64,000 nt of DNA from NCBI GenBank assembly GCA_024711325.1, contig JANJTC010000005.1, positions 124,001-188,000 on the forward strand. Direction: 5' to 3'. Origin of the DNA: Bacteriovoracaceae bacterium (lineage in GTDB: Bacteria > Bdellovibrionota > Bacteriovoracia > Bacteriovoracales > Bacteriovoracaceae). Below are positions 43,916 through 53,309 of the stretch, piece by piece (within the stretch, counting starts at the first letter, position 1; each line of letters begins with the position of its first letter). The notes under the pieces are model-generated. The model was not told the DNA's origin. It made no database searches and saw only the letters and a program-made list of their open reading frames with translations. Made by a program: the position numbers and the translations under genes.

Positions 43916-45460
43916 TTAAGCGAAAATCGGATTGCCCGTAAAATCCTTGGGCTTAGGAATATTTAATATCTTAAGTACAGTTGGTGCAACATCTTTAAGT
44001 GCTTGTACTTTATTCTCTTGATTCACCATAATGTTCTGATCTTTCAGCTTGGTATGAATCACACAGAATGGAACTTCCGAATCAGAGTGAGAGGTATGCT
44101 GGCCACCTTCTTCATAGATCATTTGATCGGCATTTCCATGATCGGCAGTCAGTATAAGGGTTACATTCTGTTCTTCGCATTTTTTATGCAGTCGCGCGAT
44201 GCAACCATCTAAGGCCTCCACGGCTTTTACTGCTGCTTCAAAGTTTCCGGTATGTCCCACCATATCCGCGTTGGCGAAATTAACGAGATAAAAACTAAAT
44301 GAATTATCATCCAGGGCCTTAATAAGATTATCTGTGACTTCCACAGCACTCATTTCAGGCTTTTGATCGTAAGTTGCCACTTCTCTCGGTGAAGGCACCA
44401 GAAATCTTTCTTCGCCTGGAAAGGGAGTTTCTTCTCCACCATTGAAAAAATAAGTGACGTGAGCGTATTTTTCAGTTTCTGCTATCTTGAACTGTTTTTT
44501 TCCGAGTGTTGAGAGATACTTGGATAAAGTTCCCTGAATTTTTTCTTTATCAAACAGCACTGGCAGATTTGGTAACTCCTCGGCTACATAAGGAGTCATG
44601 CACAGAAAATATCCCGGACGAACCGTAACAGGGAATTCGGAAAATTTCGGATCATTCAGAGCAATCGTGATTTGACGTGCCCGATCCGGTCGGTAGTTAA
44701 AAAAGAAAACAGTATCATCATTTTGAATGGCACCATCATCTGAGAAAAGAACAGGTGTGATGAATTCATCATAAATGCCTTTCTTATATTCTTCGAGAAT
44801 ATATTCTTGTGGCTTCACTTTGGTCTTTTCACCCTGACCTGTGATGGTTTTATAAGCATGGTGAATTTTTTCCCAACGACGGTCACGGTCCATGCCAATG
44901 GAGCGGCCCTGCATGCTGGCAAAAACAAACCCTGGTTGCTGAAGAATTTCTTTGGTGTAGTGGACTCCCTTATCCTTGGAAGTATCCCTGCCATCCATAA
45001 AGGCATGAAGATAGACTCTGATCTGAGGATGTTCAGAGAGAATTTTCAGTATCGCCTTAAGGTGATCGATGTGTGCATGAACGCCACCGTCTGAGAGAAG
45101 CCCCATGAGATGTAGACGCTTATTACCAGCCTGGGCCTTCGCAATCATCTCTTTAAATTTCGGCATATCTCGCAAGGTATTTTTATCAATGGCCTCATTG
45201 ATACGAACGAGGTCCTGCCGAACAGGCCTTCCCGCACCCAAGTTTAAGTGGCCCACTTCCGAATTTCCTGCAACACCTTTAGGTAGTCCTACCGCTTCAC
45301 CACCGGGTTGTATGGTGGTAAGTGGATAATGCTTAAAGAGATGGTCGATGGTAGGTTTATGCGCGGCCTTAATAGCATTTTTATAATCACTTTGATTCAT
45401 TCCGTAGCCATCCATGATGACTAAGAGAACGCGTGGGCTTAAGCCTTGAATGGTCTGCAT
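43916..45460 (-). CDS. gpmI: 2,3-bisphosphoglycerate-independent phosphoglycerate mutase
   Basis: The 514-residue manganese enzyme interconverts 3- and 2-phosphoglycerate. It has MDGYGMN, the catalytic serine loop GNSEVGHLNLGAGR, DGRDTSKDKG, FFNYRPDRARQIT, FANADMVGHTGN and LTADHGNADQM, all typical of the alkaline-phosphatase-fold iPGM. It starts 9 bp after rlmH in the same operon, linking glycolysis genes to ribosome-assembly genes. Confidence 0.96.
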   Translation of the reverse strand: MQTIQGLSPRVLLVIMDGYGMNQSDYKNAIKAAHKPTIDHLFKHYPLTTIQPGGEAVGLPKGVAGNSEVGHLNLGAGRPVRQDLVRINEAIDKNTLRDMPKFKEMIAKAQAGNKRLHLMGLLSDGGVHAHIDHLKAILKILSEHPQIRVYLHAFMDGRDTSKDKGVHYTKEILQQPGFVFASMQGRSIGMDRDRRWEKIHHAYKTITGQGEKTKVKPQEYILEEYKKGIYDEFITPVLFSDDGAIQNDDTVFFFNYRPDRARQITIALNDPKFSEFPVTVRPGYFLCMTPYVAEELPNLPVLFDKEKIQGTLSKYLSTLGKKQFKIAETEKYAHVTYFFNGGEETPFPGEERFLVPSPREVATYDQKPEMSAVEVTDNLIKALDDNSFSFYLVNFANADMVGHTGNFEAAVKAVEALDGCIARLHKKCEEQNVTLILTADHGNADQMIYEEGGQHTSHSDSEVPFCVIHTKLKDQNIMVNQENKVQALKDVAPTVLKILNIPKPKDFTGNPIFA

Positions 45461-45469
45461 GAAATGCCC

Positions 45470-45931
45470 CTAGTTATGGTAAGGGTGTCCTGATCTGATC
45501 GTCTGGGCACGGTAAAGTTGTTCTACCAGAAGTATTCTGGCCAACTTATGGGGGAAAGTCAGCTCTGAAAGAGAAATGCGCTCCTGGCAATTCCTTAGAA
45601 GCTCATCAGAGAAACCCTCTGCTCCGGCTATAATGAAGAAAATTTTTGCAGGACGCTCAATAAGTGATTTGGTCCACTCAGCAAAGGCCACTGATGTGCT
45701 GCGTTTACCCCATTCCGTCAAAGCGATCAGATGACTACCACCACTTTGAGAAACATCACGAATTTTTTTTAAAATGGCTTCGCCTTCAGCGTCTTTATTT
45801 TCTGCCGAAGCCTTCACTTCATGAATAATAAGTTCAGGATTATTGATGCGCTTGAGATAATCGTTCTCAATAGCTTCAAGATGGGAGTCTTTTAGTTTGC
45901 CCACCACTATTAAATGGAGCTGGCGGGCCAT
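45470..45931 (-). CDS. rlmH: 23S rRNA pseudouridine-1915 N3-methyltransferase
   Basis: The 153-residue SPOUT methyltransferase acts on 70S ribosomes at helix 69. The SAM-binding knot is visible as FFIIAGAEGFSDELL, and the C-terminus LTFPHKLARILLVEQLYRA followed by SGHPYHN is diagnostic. It lies 3 bp from rsfS, its usual neighbour. Confidence 0.97.
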   Translation of the reverse strand: MARQLHLIVVGKLKDSHLEAIENDYLKRINNPELIIHEVKASAENKDAEGEAILKKIRDVSQSGGSHLIALTEWGKRSTSVAFAEWTKSLIERPAKIFFIIAGAEGFSDELLRNCQERISLSELTFPHKLARILLVEQLYRAQTIRSGHPYHN

Positions 45932-45934
45932 GAT

Positions 45935-46402
45935 TTAGAAGAAACCTTTAAGATCCGGCTTCTCTGAAGAGGTTGCTGTCGGTTTAGCAAAGTAGAACTC
46001 TTCAGGGATTTTAACCTGAGGATTTCTTCCATAGATCATATCCAGGTCATAAACATCACGGGCAGGTCCGTTAAAAACGTGAACCATGACGTCACCTGTA
46101 TCAAGAAGAATCCAGTCTGCAGACTCATATCCTTCGTAAGAAACAATGTTGGCACCTTGATTTTTTAAATTGGCCGAGACTTCATCTATCATGGCCCGGG
46201 CCTGAGTCGCGTTTTGAGAAGTGGCGATAATGGCATAATCACAAAGTGAAGTGGATTTTCTCATGTCGAAAATCTTTAAGTTATCGCCCTTGAAATTGGC
46301 CAAAATCCAGGCCGAGGCCATTGCATGATTTAAAGGGAATTCAAATGAAGTGTTAGTAATAACTTTGTTAACTTCATTTTGAATGTATTCATTTATTGCC
46401 AT
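45935..46402 (-). CDS. rsfS: Ribosome silencing factor
   Basis: The 155-residue Iojap/RsfS-family protein binds ribosomal protein L14 and blocks subunit joining. It contains SLCDYAIIATSQNATQARAM, the GYESADWILLDTGDVMVHVF core and YDLDMIYGRNP. It is longer at the N-terminus than E. coli RsfS. Its start overlaps the obg stop by 14 bp. Confidence 0.94.
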   Translation of the reverse strand: MAINEYIQNEVNKVITNTSFEFPLNHAMASAWILANFKGDNLKIFDMRKSTSLCDYAIIATSQNATQARAMIDEVSANLKNQGANIVSYEGYESADWILLDTGDVMVHVFNGPARDVYDLDMIYGRNPQVKIPEEFYFAKPTATSSEKPDLKGFF

Positions 46403-47426
46403 GAGTTGCCTCTTTCTGTTCTTCTAAAATTTGTTCTTTGGTTTTTAACATAAGTTGCTTCAGGATATCAATATTACGCCCTGAAATGCCCGAGATCGGC
46501 AATACCCTGCGGTCCAATTGTTCTTCCATACTAGACCGGAATTTCTCAATTTCATCTTCAGTCATGGCATCAATCTTGGTCAAACAGACGATTTCTTTTT
46601 TATTCAAAAGCTCAGGATTAAACTTCTCAAGCTCAGAGCGAACGGTGACATAGGCCTCAATCGCTTCATATTCCTCTAGGAACATTGAACAATCGATCAG
46701 GTGGACCAAAGCAGAAGTGCGTTCAATATGCTTTAGGAACTTGATGCCCAGCCCTTTACCGTCGGCGGCACCTTCAATTAATCCAGGAATGTCGGTTACA
46801 ACAATTGTCTTTTCGCCTAATTCTACCACACCAAGATTTGGCTCCAGGGTGGTGAAAGGGTAATCAGCAATCTTAGGTCTTGCCGCACTTATAGCGCTGA
46901 TCAGAGTTGATTTACCGGCATTCGGCAAGCCAATCAGTGCAATATCAGCGAGAAGCTTTAATTCTAGATGAATGGGAATAGATGTTCCCGGTTCACCATT
47001 TTGAGCAAAGCGGGGAGTCTGATGAGTTGAGGATTTGAAATGGGCATTGCCCTTTCCACCACGGCCTCCCTCGGCAGCTTTATAAATTTGACCATGCTCT
47101 GTAACGTCACAGAGAAGATCACCAGTTTCTTTATGATAAATGAGTGTTCCAACCGGAACTTTAAGAATGAGATCATTTCCGCAGGCTCCCTGCATATTTG
47201 AACCCGCACCGTTACCACCAGCTTCGGCCTTAAAGGTCTTGAGTCCTCTAAAATGGAGTAGAGTATTTAAACCCTCATCCCCCTGGAAACAAATGTTTCC
47301 GCCTTCACCACCATCACCGCCGTCAGGACCACCCATAGGAACGTATTTTTCACGTCGATATCCTACAAAGCCTTTGCCGCCTTCGCCCGAGATTACTTCA
47401 ATATCTACTTCATCTATAAATTTCAT
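46389..47426 (-). CDS. obgE: Obg-family GTPase
   Basis: The 345-residue GTPase functions in 50S assembly and stress control. The glycine-rich Obg domain (GPDGGDGGEGGNICFQGDE) is followed by the G domain: G1 GLPNAGKST, switch TTLEPNLGVV, G3 DIPGLIEGAADGKGLG and NKxD-equivalent CLTKIDAM. The OCT extension is absent, as in E. coli-type short forms. It is downstream of rpmA, separated by a hairpin with a U-run. Confidence 0.96.
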   Translation of the reverse strand: MKFIDEVDIEVISGEGGKGFVGYRREKYVPMGGPDGGDGGEGGNICFQGDEGLNTLLHFRGLKTFKAEAGGNGAGSNMQGACGNDLILKVPVGTLIYHKETGDLLCDVTEHGQIYKAAEGGRGGKGNAHFKSSTHQTPRFAQNGEPGTSIPIHLELKLLADIALIGLPNAGKSTLISAISAARPKIADYPFTTLEPNLGVVELGEKTIVVTDIPGLIEGAADGKGLGIKFLKHIERTSALVHLIDCSMFLEEYEAIEAYVTVRSELEKFNPELLNKKEIVCLTKIDAMTEDEIEKFRSSMEEQLDRRVLPISGISGRNIDILKQLMLKTKEQILEEQKEATHGNK

Positions 47427-47451
47427 AAAACCAATTCCGCCTCACGGCCGT

Positions 47452-47488
47452 AAAATAAAAAAGAGGGAGCTGTTTAGGCTCCCTCTTT
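47452..47488 (-). terminator. Terminator or attenuator between rpmA and obgE
   Basis: Read on the minus strand, AAAGAGGGAGC pairs with GCTCCCTCTTT around a short loop and is followed by six T. It would terminate most transcripts after rpmA and let a fraction reach obgE. Confidence 0.8.
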
Positions 47489-47512
47489 ATAATAAAGATC
47501 TTTAAAGATCAA

Positions 47513-47767
47513 TTAAGCTGGAACAACTGAGATAGTTTTTGTCGACTTATTGTAAAAACCAAATTTTACTTTACCTGGGCACATAGCATAGATCGTGAAA
47601 TCACGACCCATTTTTACGTTAGTTCCAGGGTGAAATTTAGTGCCCTTTTGACGAACGATGATCATGCCAGTTTCAACAACTTCACCACCGAATTTTTTTA
47701 CACCACGCATTTTTGGGTTAGAGTCACGACCGTTACTGGTACTACCACCCGATTTCTTATGTGCCAT
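47513..47767 (-). CDS. rpmA: 50S ribosomal protein L27
   Basis: The 84-residue protein begins [16 protein letters not shown], the highly conserved N-terminus that reaches the peptidyl transferase centre, and continues [20 protein letters not shown]. There is no Firmicutes-type cleavable N-terminal extension. It follows rplU after 35 bp. Confidence 0.98.
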   Translation of the reverse strand: MAHKKSGGSTSNGRDSNPKMRGVKKFGGEVVETGMIIVRQKGTKFHPGTNVKMGRDFTIYAMCPGKVKFGFYNKSTKTISVVPA

Positions 47768-47802
47768 ATAATAGCTCTCCTAAACTTTTGAATTCTTGTT
47801 AA

Positions 47803-48150
47803 TTACTTTTTAGCTTTTGCTTCAGCTTTTGTTACGCCACCTTGGCCATCATTGATTTCAGTGATCAAAAGACCAGTGAAACATTGACGGTGACCATTTT
47901 TCTTACGGTAAGCACCTGGCTTACGCTTAAGAACTAAAATCTTACGAGTACGACCTTGTTTAACAACTTTAGCAGTAACTTTAGCACCACCAACAACCGG
48001 GGCACCAACGATAGTTTTAGCACCACCGATAAATAGAACTTGATCGAAACTTACAGTTGAACCAACTTCAGCTTCAATTTTTTCTACGTCAATAAGATCG
48101 CCAGCTGCAAGCTTGTACTGGTGTCCTTTGATTTCAACAACCGTATACAT
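47803..48150 (-). CDS. rplU: 50S ribosomal protein L21
   Basis: The 115-residue protein has the L21 signature YTVVEIKGHQYKLAAGDLID and the C-terminal RKKNGHRQCFTGLLITEI. A short Lys/Ala-rich tail (KAEAKAKK) extends it. AAGGAG precedes the ATG. A structured leader lies upstream. Confidence 0.97.
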   Translation of the reverse strand: MYTVVEIKGHQYKLAAGDLIDVEKIEAEVGSTVSFDQVLFIGGAKTIVGAPVVGGAKVTAKVVKQGRTRKILVLKRKPGAYRKKNGHRQCFTGLLITEINDGQGGVTKAEAKAKK

Positions 48151-48170
48151 GAGAACTCCTTAAGAGATAC

Positions 48171-48212
48171 CACCTGCCGGGGAGGACAATGTCCTTCTTT
48201 GGTCCCTAGGTG
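48171..48212 (-). ncRNA. Structured 5' leader of rplU, candidate r-protein autoregulatory element
   Basis: In the mRNA, CACCU pairs with AGGUG (outer), GGG with CCC (middle) and AGGAC with GUCCU around an AUU loop (inner). The structure ends about 20 nt before the rplU start, just upstream of its Shine-Dalgarno. L21 leaders are known in Firmicutes; homology to them is not claimed. Confidence 0.45.
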
Positions 48213-48377
48213 AGTTAATTTGAAGGTCAGTTGTAAGGGTAAATTGTGGAAAAGTCAATTCCTATGGCCCGGTGGCCCAGTGAGGAAATATCCCCATTTT
48301 TCGGAGTTTTGATAAAATATTTCAATTAAGAAAAACAGCTCCTTAAGACACACGACTCACTGCTTCCGAGGCTTCAT

Positions 48378-50696
48378 ATGAAAGTTATGTATTTAAAGGA
48401 CTTAGACCCCTCTGAGTCTGACTTGACTAAAATGGGCGGAAAAGCTGCCAGTCTTGCCCGGTTATCTCAAGCAAATTTTCCGGTCCCTGAGGGGTTTGTA
48501 CTGCTGGCCAATCAAAGTCAGCTGGAAGAGTCGATTGAGAAGATCGGTGGATTCCCAGTGGCGGTTCGATCCAGCGGATCTTTGGAAGATTTGCCTAATG
48601 CCAGCTTTGCAGGTTTGTATGAAACCTTTCTCTTTATAAGAAATTTTGAAGAGCTCTATGTTTCCATTTCCAAATGTTTTGATTCAAAAAATTCCGAACG
48701 AGTTCAGGATTACCTGAGAACAAAAAATATAAAATTTAGGCCTCAGGACTTAACCATGAGTGTCCTGGTTCAAAAGATGGTGGATGCTAAAATTGCAGGC
48801 GTGCTTTTTACCTTAAATCCTACCAATGGCAGAGAAGAAGAATGCTATCTGGAATTTTGCCAGGGTGTGGGTGAGAGGTTGGTGTCCGGACACGTGACTC
48901 CTTCCCGCATTACCTGCCATTGGCTAACGGGCAAAAAGTTATCTGAGGATATCAATGCCGAAGGTTCTGTCATTTCTGAAGCTCATTTAAAAGAGCTGGT
49001 AACTCTCTCGGCAAAGATTCAGGCCTATTATGGAAGACCTCAGGATATTGAATGGGCGGTTGGGGCCGATGATAAACTCTATATCCTGCAGTCCCGTCCA
49101 ATTACGACCTTTTCTCCTCGTGAAGACCGTCCTGAACTAACCAATGCAGATTTTAAAGATGGGGGAGTTTCAGCACGAGTATGCACACCGTTCATGTTTT
49201 CGATCTATCGGGAAGCTCTCAAAATTTCCATGGGAGACTATTTCAAAAAAATTCATCTGATTCCCAATGATGAAAAAGTTCAGTGGATTCATTATCACTA
49301 TGGGAGAGTTTATTGGAATGCTGAAGCGGTCAAAGAGGGGCTAAAAAAAATTCCAGGCTTTAAAGAAGAGTCCTTTGACCGAGATTTAGGCGTGCAAAAG
49401 GATTATGGTGAATCAGGTCCTCACATTACTCCGGTGAGTGTCGGTGGTATTGCATCGGCCATTCCGGTTTTAATCGGCATGCACCGTGAATTTGCAGATT
49501 GTCGGACGATGATTGATCATTTCAGGGAAAGATTTGAGAGGTGTGATGAAAGATTAAAGCGAAAGCTCAAAAATTTATCAGACTTATCCTTCCAGGAATA
49601 CGATCAATGGTTTTATGAAGTGATCATGTTTCAGAATGAAACAGAGAAGAATTACTTTCGTACTATCTATAACAATTCAAATTTTCAGAGTGAATATAAA
49701 AACTTTCTTAAAAAGATTCCGGCCTACCAGGAAGGCGATGAGATAGATCTCATGGTGGAACTTCATGGAGTCTCCCATCTGGATGTTCAGGGTGGACTGG
49801 CAAAACTTTGCGAAGTGGCAGCTCAGCGTGGATTTGATTCCAAGGAATACTTTTTGAAACGCGAAGAGTTCCTGAAAGTCCATTACCATCATGGTCCGGC
49901 CGAGCTGGATCTCAAGGTTCCTCGCTGGGGTGAGAAGAAAGAGTGGATTGATGAACTGGTGAAAAGTTTTAACCCTGTCCCAGTTTCTGAACGTCGCTTA
50001 TATCAGGAAACCTTTGCCCGACTTTGCGGAAGAATGAATTATCTAAAGAGAAGTAAATTCATTTCCTTAACCAAGGACTCCCGTAATTTTTTAAGGATCC
50101 GAGAGGAAATGAGGGCCTACTCTACCCGTGCCTATTATTTATTAAGACAGGGGCTCCTGGAATTTGCACGCCGATTTCATTTTAACGAGAATGATGTCTT
50201 CATGCTGGATGTTCTGGAAGTGAAGGGTCGATTGATAGATTCTGCTTTTAAGCTGCCAGACATATCTGATCGGAAATTATTTTATGAGGGATATAGAAAT
50301 TTTTCACCTCCCAATGAGTTTGGAGGGAAGATTAAGGCCATGCAATCGGCAGTGACCTCAGGCGCCTTAAAAGGTTTAGGGTGCAGTCCGGGAGAAATCA
50401 CGGGTAGGGCGCGAATCATTCTGAATATCCATGAAACTCATGAACTCACTAAAAATGATATTTTGATTACCCTTTTTACTGATCCGGGATGGACTCCCGT
50501 ATTGGCAAGGGTTGGTGGAGTTGTGACTGAGGTAGGAGGTCTTCTCTCTCATGCCGCGGTCATTGGCAGAGAATATGGCATACCCGCGATCCTTAATCTC
50601 ATCAAAGCAACTGAACTGATTGGTGACGGAGATTTAATTAAGATGAATGGTAAAACTGGTGTGGTTGAGATTTTAGAAAAAGGCCCTCAGGGCTAA
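48378..50696 (+). CDS. PEP-synthase/rifampin-phosphotransferase-like enzyme (copy 1)
   Basis: This 772-residue protein has the N-terminal ATP-grasp domain of pyruvate phosphate dikinases (MGGKAASLARLSQANFPVPE, AVRSSGSLEDLPNASFAG, DIEWAVGADDKLYILQSRPI) and the C-terminal swivelling phosphohistidine domain (GWTPVLARVGGVVTEVGG, LLSHAAVIGREYGIP; His725). A divergent central region replaces the PEP/pyruvate-binding barrel, as in rifampin phosphotransferase. It is therefore a phosphotransferase acting on an unknown alcohol or carboxylate rather than classical PpsA. The 3' end overlaps the opposite barrel gene by 24 bp. Confidence 0.82.
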   Translation: MKVMYLKDLDPSESDLTKMGGKAASLARLSQANFPVPEGFVLLANQSQLEESIEKIGGFPVAVRSSGSLEDLPNASFAGLYETFLFIRNFEELYVSISKCFDSKNSERVQDYLRTKNIKFRPQDLTMSVLVQKMVDAKIAGVLFTLNPTNGREEECYLEFCQGVGERLVSGHVTPSRITCHWLTGKKLSEDINAEGSVISEAHLKELVTLSAKIQAYYGRPQDIEWAVGADDKLYILQSRPITTFSPREDRPELTNADFKDGGVSARVCTPFMFSIYREALKISMGDYFKKIHLIPNDEKVQWIHYHYGRVYWNAEAVKEGLKKIPGFKEESFDRDLGVQKDYGESGPHITPVSVGGIASAIPVLIGMHREFADCRTMIDHFRERFERCDERLKRKLKNLSDLSFQEYDQWFYEVIMFQNETEKNYFRTIYNNSNFQSEYKNFLKKIPAYQEGDEIDLMVELHGVSHLDVQGGLAKLCEVAAQRGFDSKEYFLKREEFLKVHYHHGPAELDLKVPRWGEKKEWIDELVKSFNPVPVSERRLYQETFARLCGRMNYLKRSKFISLTKDSRNFLRIREEMRAYSTRAYYLLRQGLLEFARRFHFNENDVFMLDVLEVKGRLIDSAFKLPDISDRKLFYEGYRNFSPPNEFGGKIKAMQSAVTSGALKGLGCSPGEITGRARIILNIHETHELTKNDILITLFTDPGWTPVLARVGGVVTEVGGLLSHAAVIGREYGIPAILNLIKATELIGDGDLIKMNGKTGVVEILEKGPQG

Positions 50697-51884
50697 TCCG
50701 ACATCGGTTGTGACCAGCTTTTGAGCGACATTGTCGGTATCATCACCTTTTGAGACAGGGGTGAAGCCGAACAGTTCCGCTTCCATGCTATTGCCTAAAT
50801 CGTAAGTTCCCTTAGCAATAAAGTAAGTAAATCCCGACTTCAGGTCATTGATGATGGTGCCACTGGCCTTAAATAAGGGATGAAACTCATACACATTAGC
50901 TAGAGCTGCAAAATACTCAGTTGGTAAAAAACGTTCACCAAAATTGTTTAGGGCAAGATAACGGTTTTGTTTCTGATATCCGCCTTCAAAACGAATATGC
51001 CATTTATTGGTTAATTGCTGATCATAGCCCAACAGAACGTCCCATAAATTATGTGAAGGTTTGTTTCCCGATGTTTCAGAACGATAGAGCAGTTGTGAGA
51101 AAACCATGGCCTCGTCTAAGCGGTAGCTTACCTGGCTTCCGAATTTATACCGATTTTGATCTTCACCTAGTACATAGTCTAATTGCAGCTTATCACTGTA
51201 TTGATATTCTCCATGGGCCCAAACAGTAGAATCAATCTTCCCTTCATAGTCATTAATACTTTTGTCACCCAGAAGAAGAAACTGAATGGTATGAACATCA
51301 CTTAAAAAGTAAGTAACCGAAGCACCGTCATTTCCTTGGGCCACCTGAGAGATGGAAGTGAGACCAGTTGGTTGATTGAAGGGATTAACGGGATTAAAAA
51401 TTTCTCCCAGACCGTAATTGACATACATCCGGCCCAGCATAATACGGTATTTATCAAAATCATGTTCATAATAGAACTTATTCAGGATTGATTCTGTTTG
51501 ATGATCCCCATCTTGTCTTTTGTACTGAAGTTTAAACATGTCACGTGCCACTAACTGACTAGGGAAGGTGAAGATGGTTGTGACAAAGTATGGGTCCCTT
51601 TCCCCAAAGAGAGTCGGCGTAGGATCATAGAGCTTTGACTGGGAATAACGCAGAAACCAGTTGGCCTCAATGCGGGAATTGTCTTTTTCGATTTTACCGT
51701 TCAAGTTTCCATAAAGAAGATAAAAATTCTCTTCTTCCCAATCCTGAAAGAGATCATCTTGGGCTTCCGGATTGTTGTTGGTGTGCCTTACCTGACCTTC
51801 AATATTTCCGGATAAATCTACGTCCAACGCGGCCAACGTGGATGAAGAAAAGCAGACCATGAGCAGACAGGATAAAAACTTCAT
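50673..51884 (-). CDS. Outer-membrane beta-barrel, exporter-associated
   Basis: The 403-residue product has a signal peptide ending SSTLAA. The mature part is a regular series of amphipathic strands rich in Tyr/Phe (RIMLGRMYVNYGLGEIFNPV, KLQLDYVLGEDQNRYKFGSQ) and ends in Phe (LALRAFF), as outer-membrane barrels do. It is the last gene of an operon with ABC permeases, an ATPase and a LolA-like protein; its ATG shares a base with the stop of the preceding gene. Its role is probably the outer-membrane step of that system. Confidence 0.75.
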   Translation of the reverse strand: MKFLSCLLMVCFSSSTLAALDVDLSGNIEGQVRHTNNNPEAQDDLFQDWEEENFYLLYGNLNGKIEKDNSRIEANWFLRYSQSKLYDPTPTLFGERDPYFVTTIFTFPSQLVARDMFKLQYKRQDGDHQTESILNKFYYEHDFDKYRIMLGRMYVNYGLGEIFNPVNPFNQPTGLTSISQVAQGNDGASVTYFLSDVHTIQFLLLGDKSINDYEGKIDSTVWAHGEYQYSDKLQLDYVLGEDQNRYKFGSQVSYRLDEAMVFSQLLYRSETSGNKPSHNLWDVLLGYDQQLTNKWHIRFEGGYQKQNRYLALNNFGERFLPTEYFAALANVYEFHPLFKASGTIINDLKSGFTYFIAKGTYDLGNSMEAELFGFTPVSKGDDTDNVAQKLVTTDVGLALRAFF

Positions 51885-52627
51885 TACTTACCTGTTAGAT
51901 TTTTCTGGGAGAAATGGTTTGGTTTAAAACGTGTATTGAATTTAATTGATTTATAATCAATTACTGTTTTTTTGCTTTTATCATCTTCAGGAATCATTTC
52001 CCAGTGAGTAGGGATTTTATGGCCATCAAAAGTTTTGATGTCACTGAAGGTTAGTGTTCGACGAAGTTTTCCTTCTTTGTCGTAATAGCGATAAATTCTG
52101 GGTAAACAGTCTTTCTTGGAAGCGTACGTCAGAATCTTTGGCCACATGACTTTTGAATTGGTCTTGGCAATATTCTCAATGACTTTGTAGGTTTCGCCAC
52201 CAACTTGTTCGTCTTTAGTGAATTTATGAGAATAGTCTTCGGCCATGGAGGAAGCTTTTAGGATATCATCATTGGTAAAGTCTGAGCCCATCCAGCTTGC
52301 CAGAAGCATGGAAGATGAAACTGCGACTTTCCTTTTTAATTTTGGAAAGTAGTTCCACATATTATTTTCAATTCGCAGGGTCCTGATACCTTTTTCTTTG
52401 GCGGGCGCTTTGATTGTAGAAAGGGCTTGCTTCTTGCCTTCCACATCTGATTCAATTTCCAGTGTGCGGGTCCAGTTAGGAGTTTGAATGGTCATAACCA
52501 TTTCTGCACTTGAGCGGTCTCCGCGCATTTCCTTTTCAGCATACTTTAGCCATTCATCAGCATTATTAACATTGGCGCCAAGTGCTACACATAATACAAA
52601 ATCTTTTCGTAGGATGTTTTTAAACAT
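51884..52627 (-). CDS. LolA-like outer-membrane lipoprotein-sorting protein
   Basis: The 247-residue protein has an N-terminal hydrophobic stretch (FVLCVALGANVNNA) serving as signal. The core matches the LolA-like 'outer membrane lipoprotein-sorting' family: MVMTIQTPNWTRTLEIES, NMWNYFPKLKRKVAVSSSML, SWMGSDFTNDDILKASSMAE, DGHKIPTHWEMIPEDD. Members are periplasmic hydrophobic-ligand carriers found with RND or ABC exporters. It overlaps the ATPase gene by 8 bp. Confidence 0.82.
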   Translation of the reverse strand: MFKNILRKDFVLCVALGANVNNADEWLKYAEKEMRGDRSSAEMVMTIQTPNWTRTLEIESDVEGKKQALSTIKAPAKEKGIRTLRIENNMWNYFPKLKRKVAVSSSMLLASWMGSDFTNDDILKASSMAEDYSHKFTKDEQVGGETYKVIENIAKTNSKVMWPKILTYASKKDCLPRIYRYYDKEGKLRRTLTFSDIKTFDGHKIPTHWEMIPEDDKSKKTVIDYKSIKFNTRFKPNHFSQKNLTGK

Positions 52628-53309
52628 TGTGAGTCCTTGTTTCTGTTATCTGGCCATCTTTAATGTAGAGAACTGTTCTGACCTGATCAATTAAACGTTG
52701 ATCATGGGTTGAAAAGACAAAAGTCAGCTTAAAATCCTTATTGAGTTTCAGGAAGAGTTCGATGATCTCCTGTGCGGTTTTAGAGTCAAGGTTAGCGGTA
52801 GGTTCATCTGCCAGGATCAATTGAGGTTTGCCAGCAATTGCCCGGGCTATGGAAACACGTTGTTGTTGTCCCCCAGAGAGTTGCTTAGGAAAACGCTTTC
52901 CCATTTTTTCCAGACCTACTTGTTTCAGCGCCCAGGAAACACGTTCTTTAATTTCTTGTTGAGTAAAACCTTTAAGCTGAAGAGGAAACTCAATATTTTC
53001 TTCAGCAGTTAAGATAGGAAGGAGCTGATAGTCCTGAAATATAAAACCCATATAATCGAGACGATGCTGCGTTCTTTCTTCCAAAGACAGGGAAGTAATG
53101 TCACTTCCACCATGCTTAAGTGAACCACCTGTAGGAAGGATGAGTCCGGCAATTAAATTTAAAACGGTGGTTTTTCCTGATCCTGAGGGGCCAACCAATG
53201 CCATAAATTCACCTTCCGGGATGCATAGATTCACATTCCGGGCGCCATAAACTTTATTTTCTTCCGATGCCTGATAAAATTTTTCGACATTGATAAGTTC
53301 AAATTGCAT
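52620..53309 (-). CDS. LolD-like ABC transporter ATPase
   Basis: The 229-residue ATPase has Walker A GPSGSGKTT (40-48), signature LSGGQQQRVSIARAIAGKP, Walker B LILADEPTANLDS and switch His in STHD. The group is that of MacB/LolD/FtsE-type ATPases, which power mechanotransmission rather than classic transport. It overlaps the permease gene by 11 bp. With two FtsX-like permeases and a LolA-like carrier it forms a LolCDE-like system. Confidence 0.92.
   Translation of the reverse strand: MQFELINVEKFYQASEENKVYGARNVNLCIPEGEFMALVGPSGSGKTTVLNLIAGLILPTGGSLKHGGSDITSLSLEERTQHRLDYMGFIFQDYQLLPILTAEENIEFPLQLKGFTQQEIKERVSWALKQVGLEKMGKRFPKQLSGGQQQRVSIARAIAGKPQLILADEPTANLDSKTAQEIIELFLKLNKDFKLTFVFSTHDQRLIDQVRTVLYIKDGQITETRTHNV

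Noticed and set aside
47489..47512. Second small hairpin (AAGATCTTTAAAGATC-type) after rpmA
   Set aside because: Weak AT-rich pairing next to the strong terminator; not distinguishable from chance.
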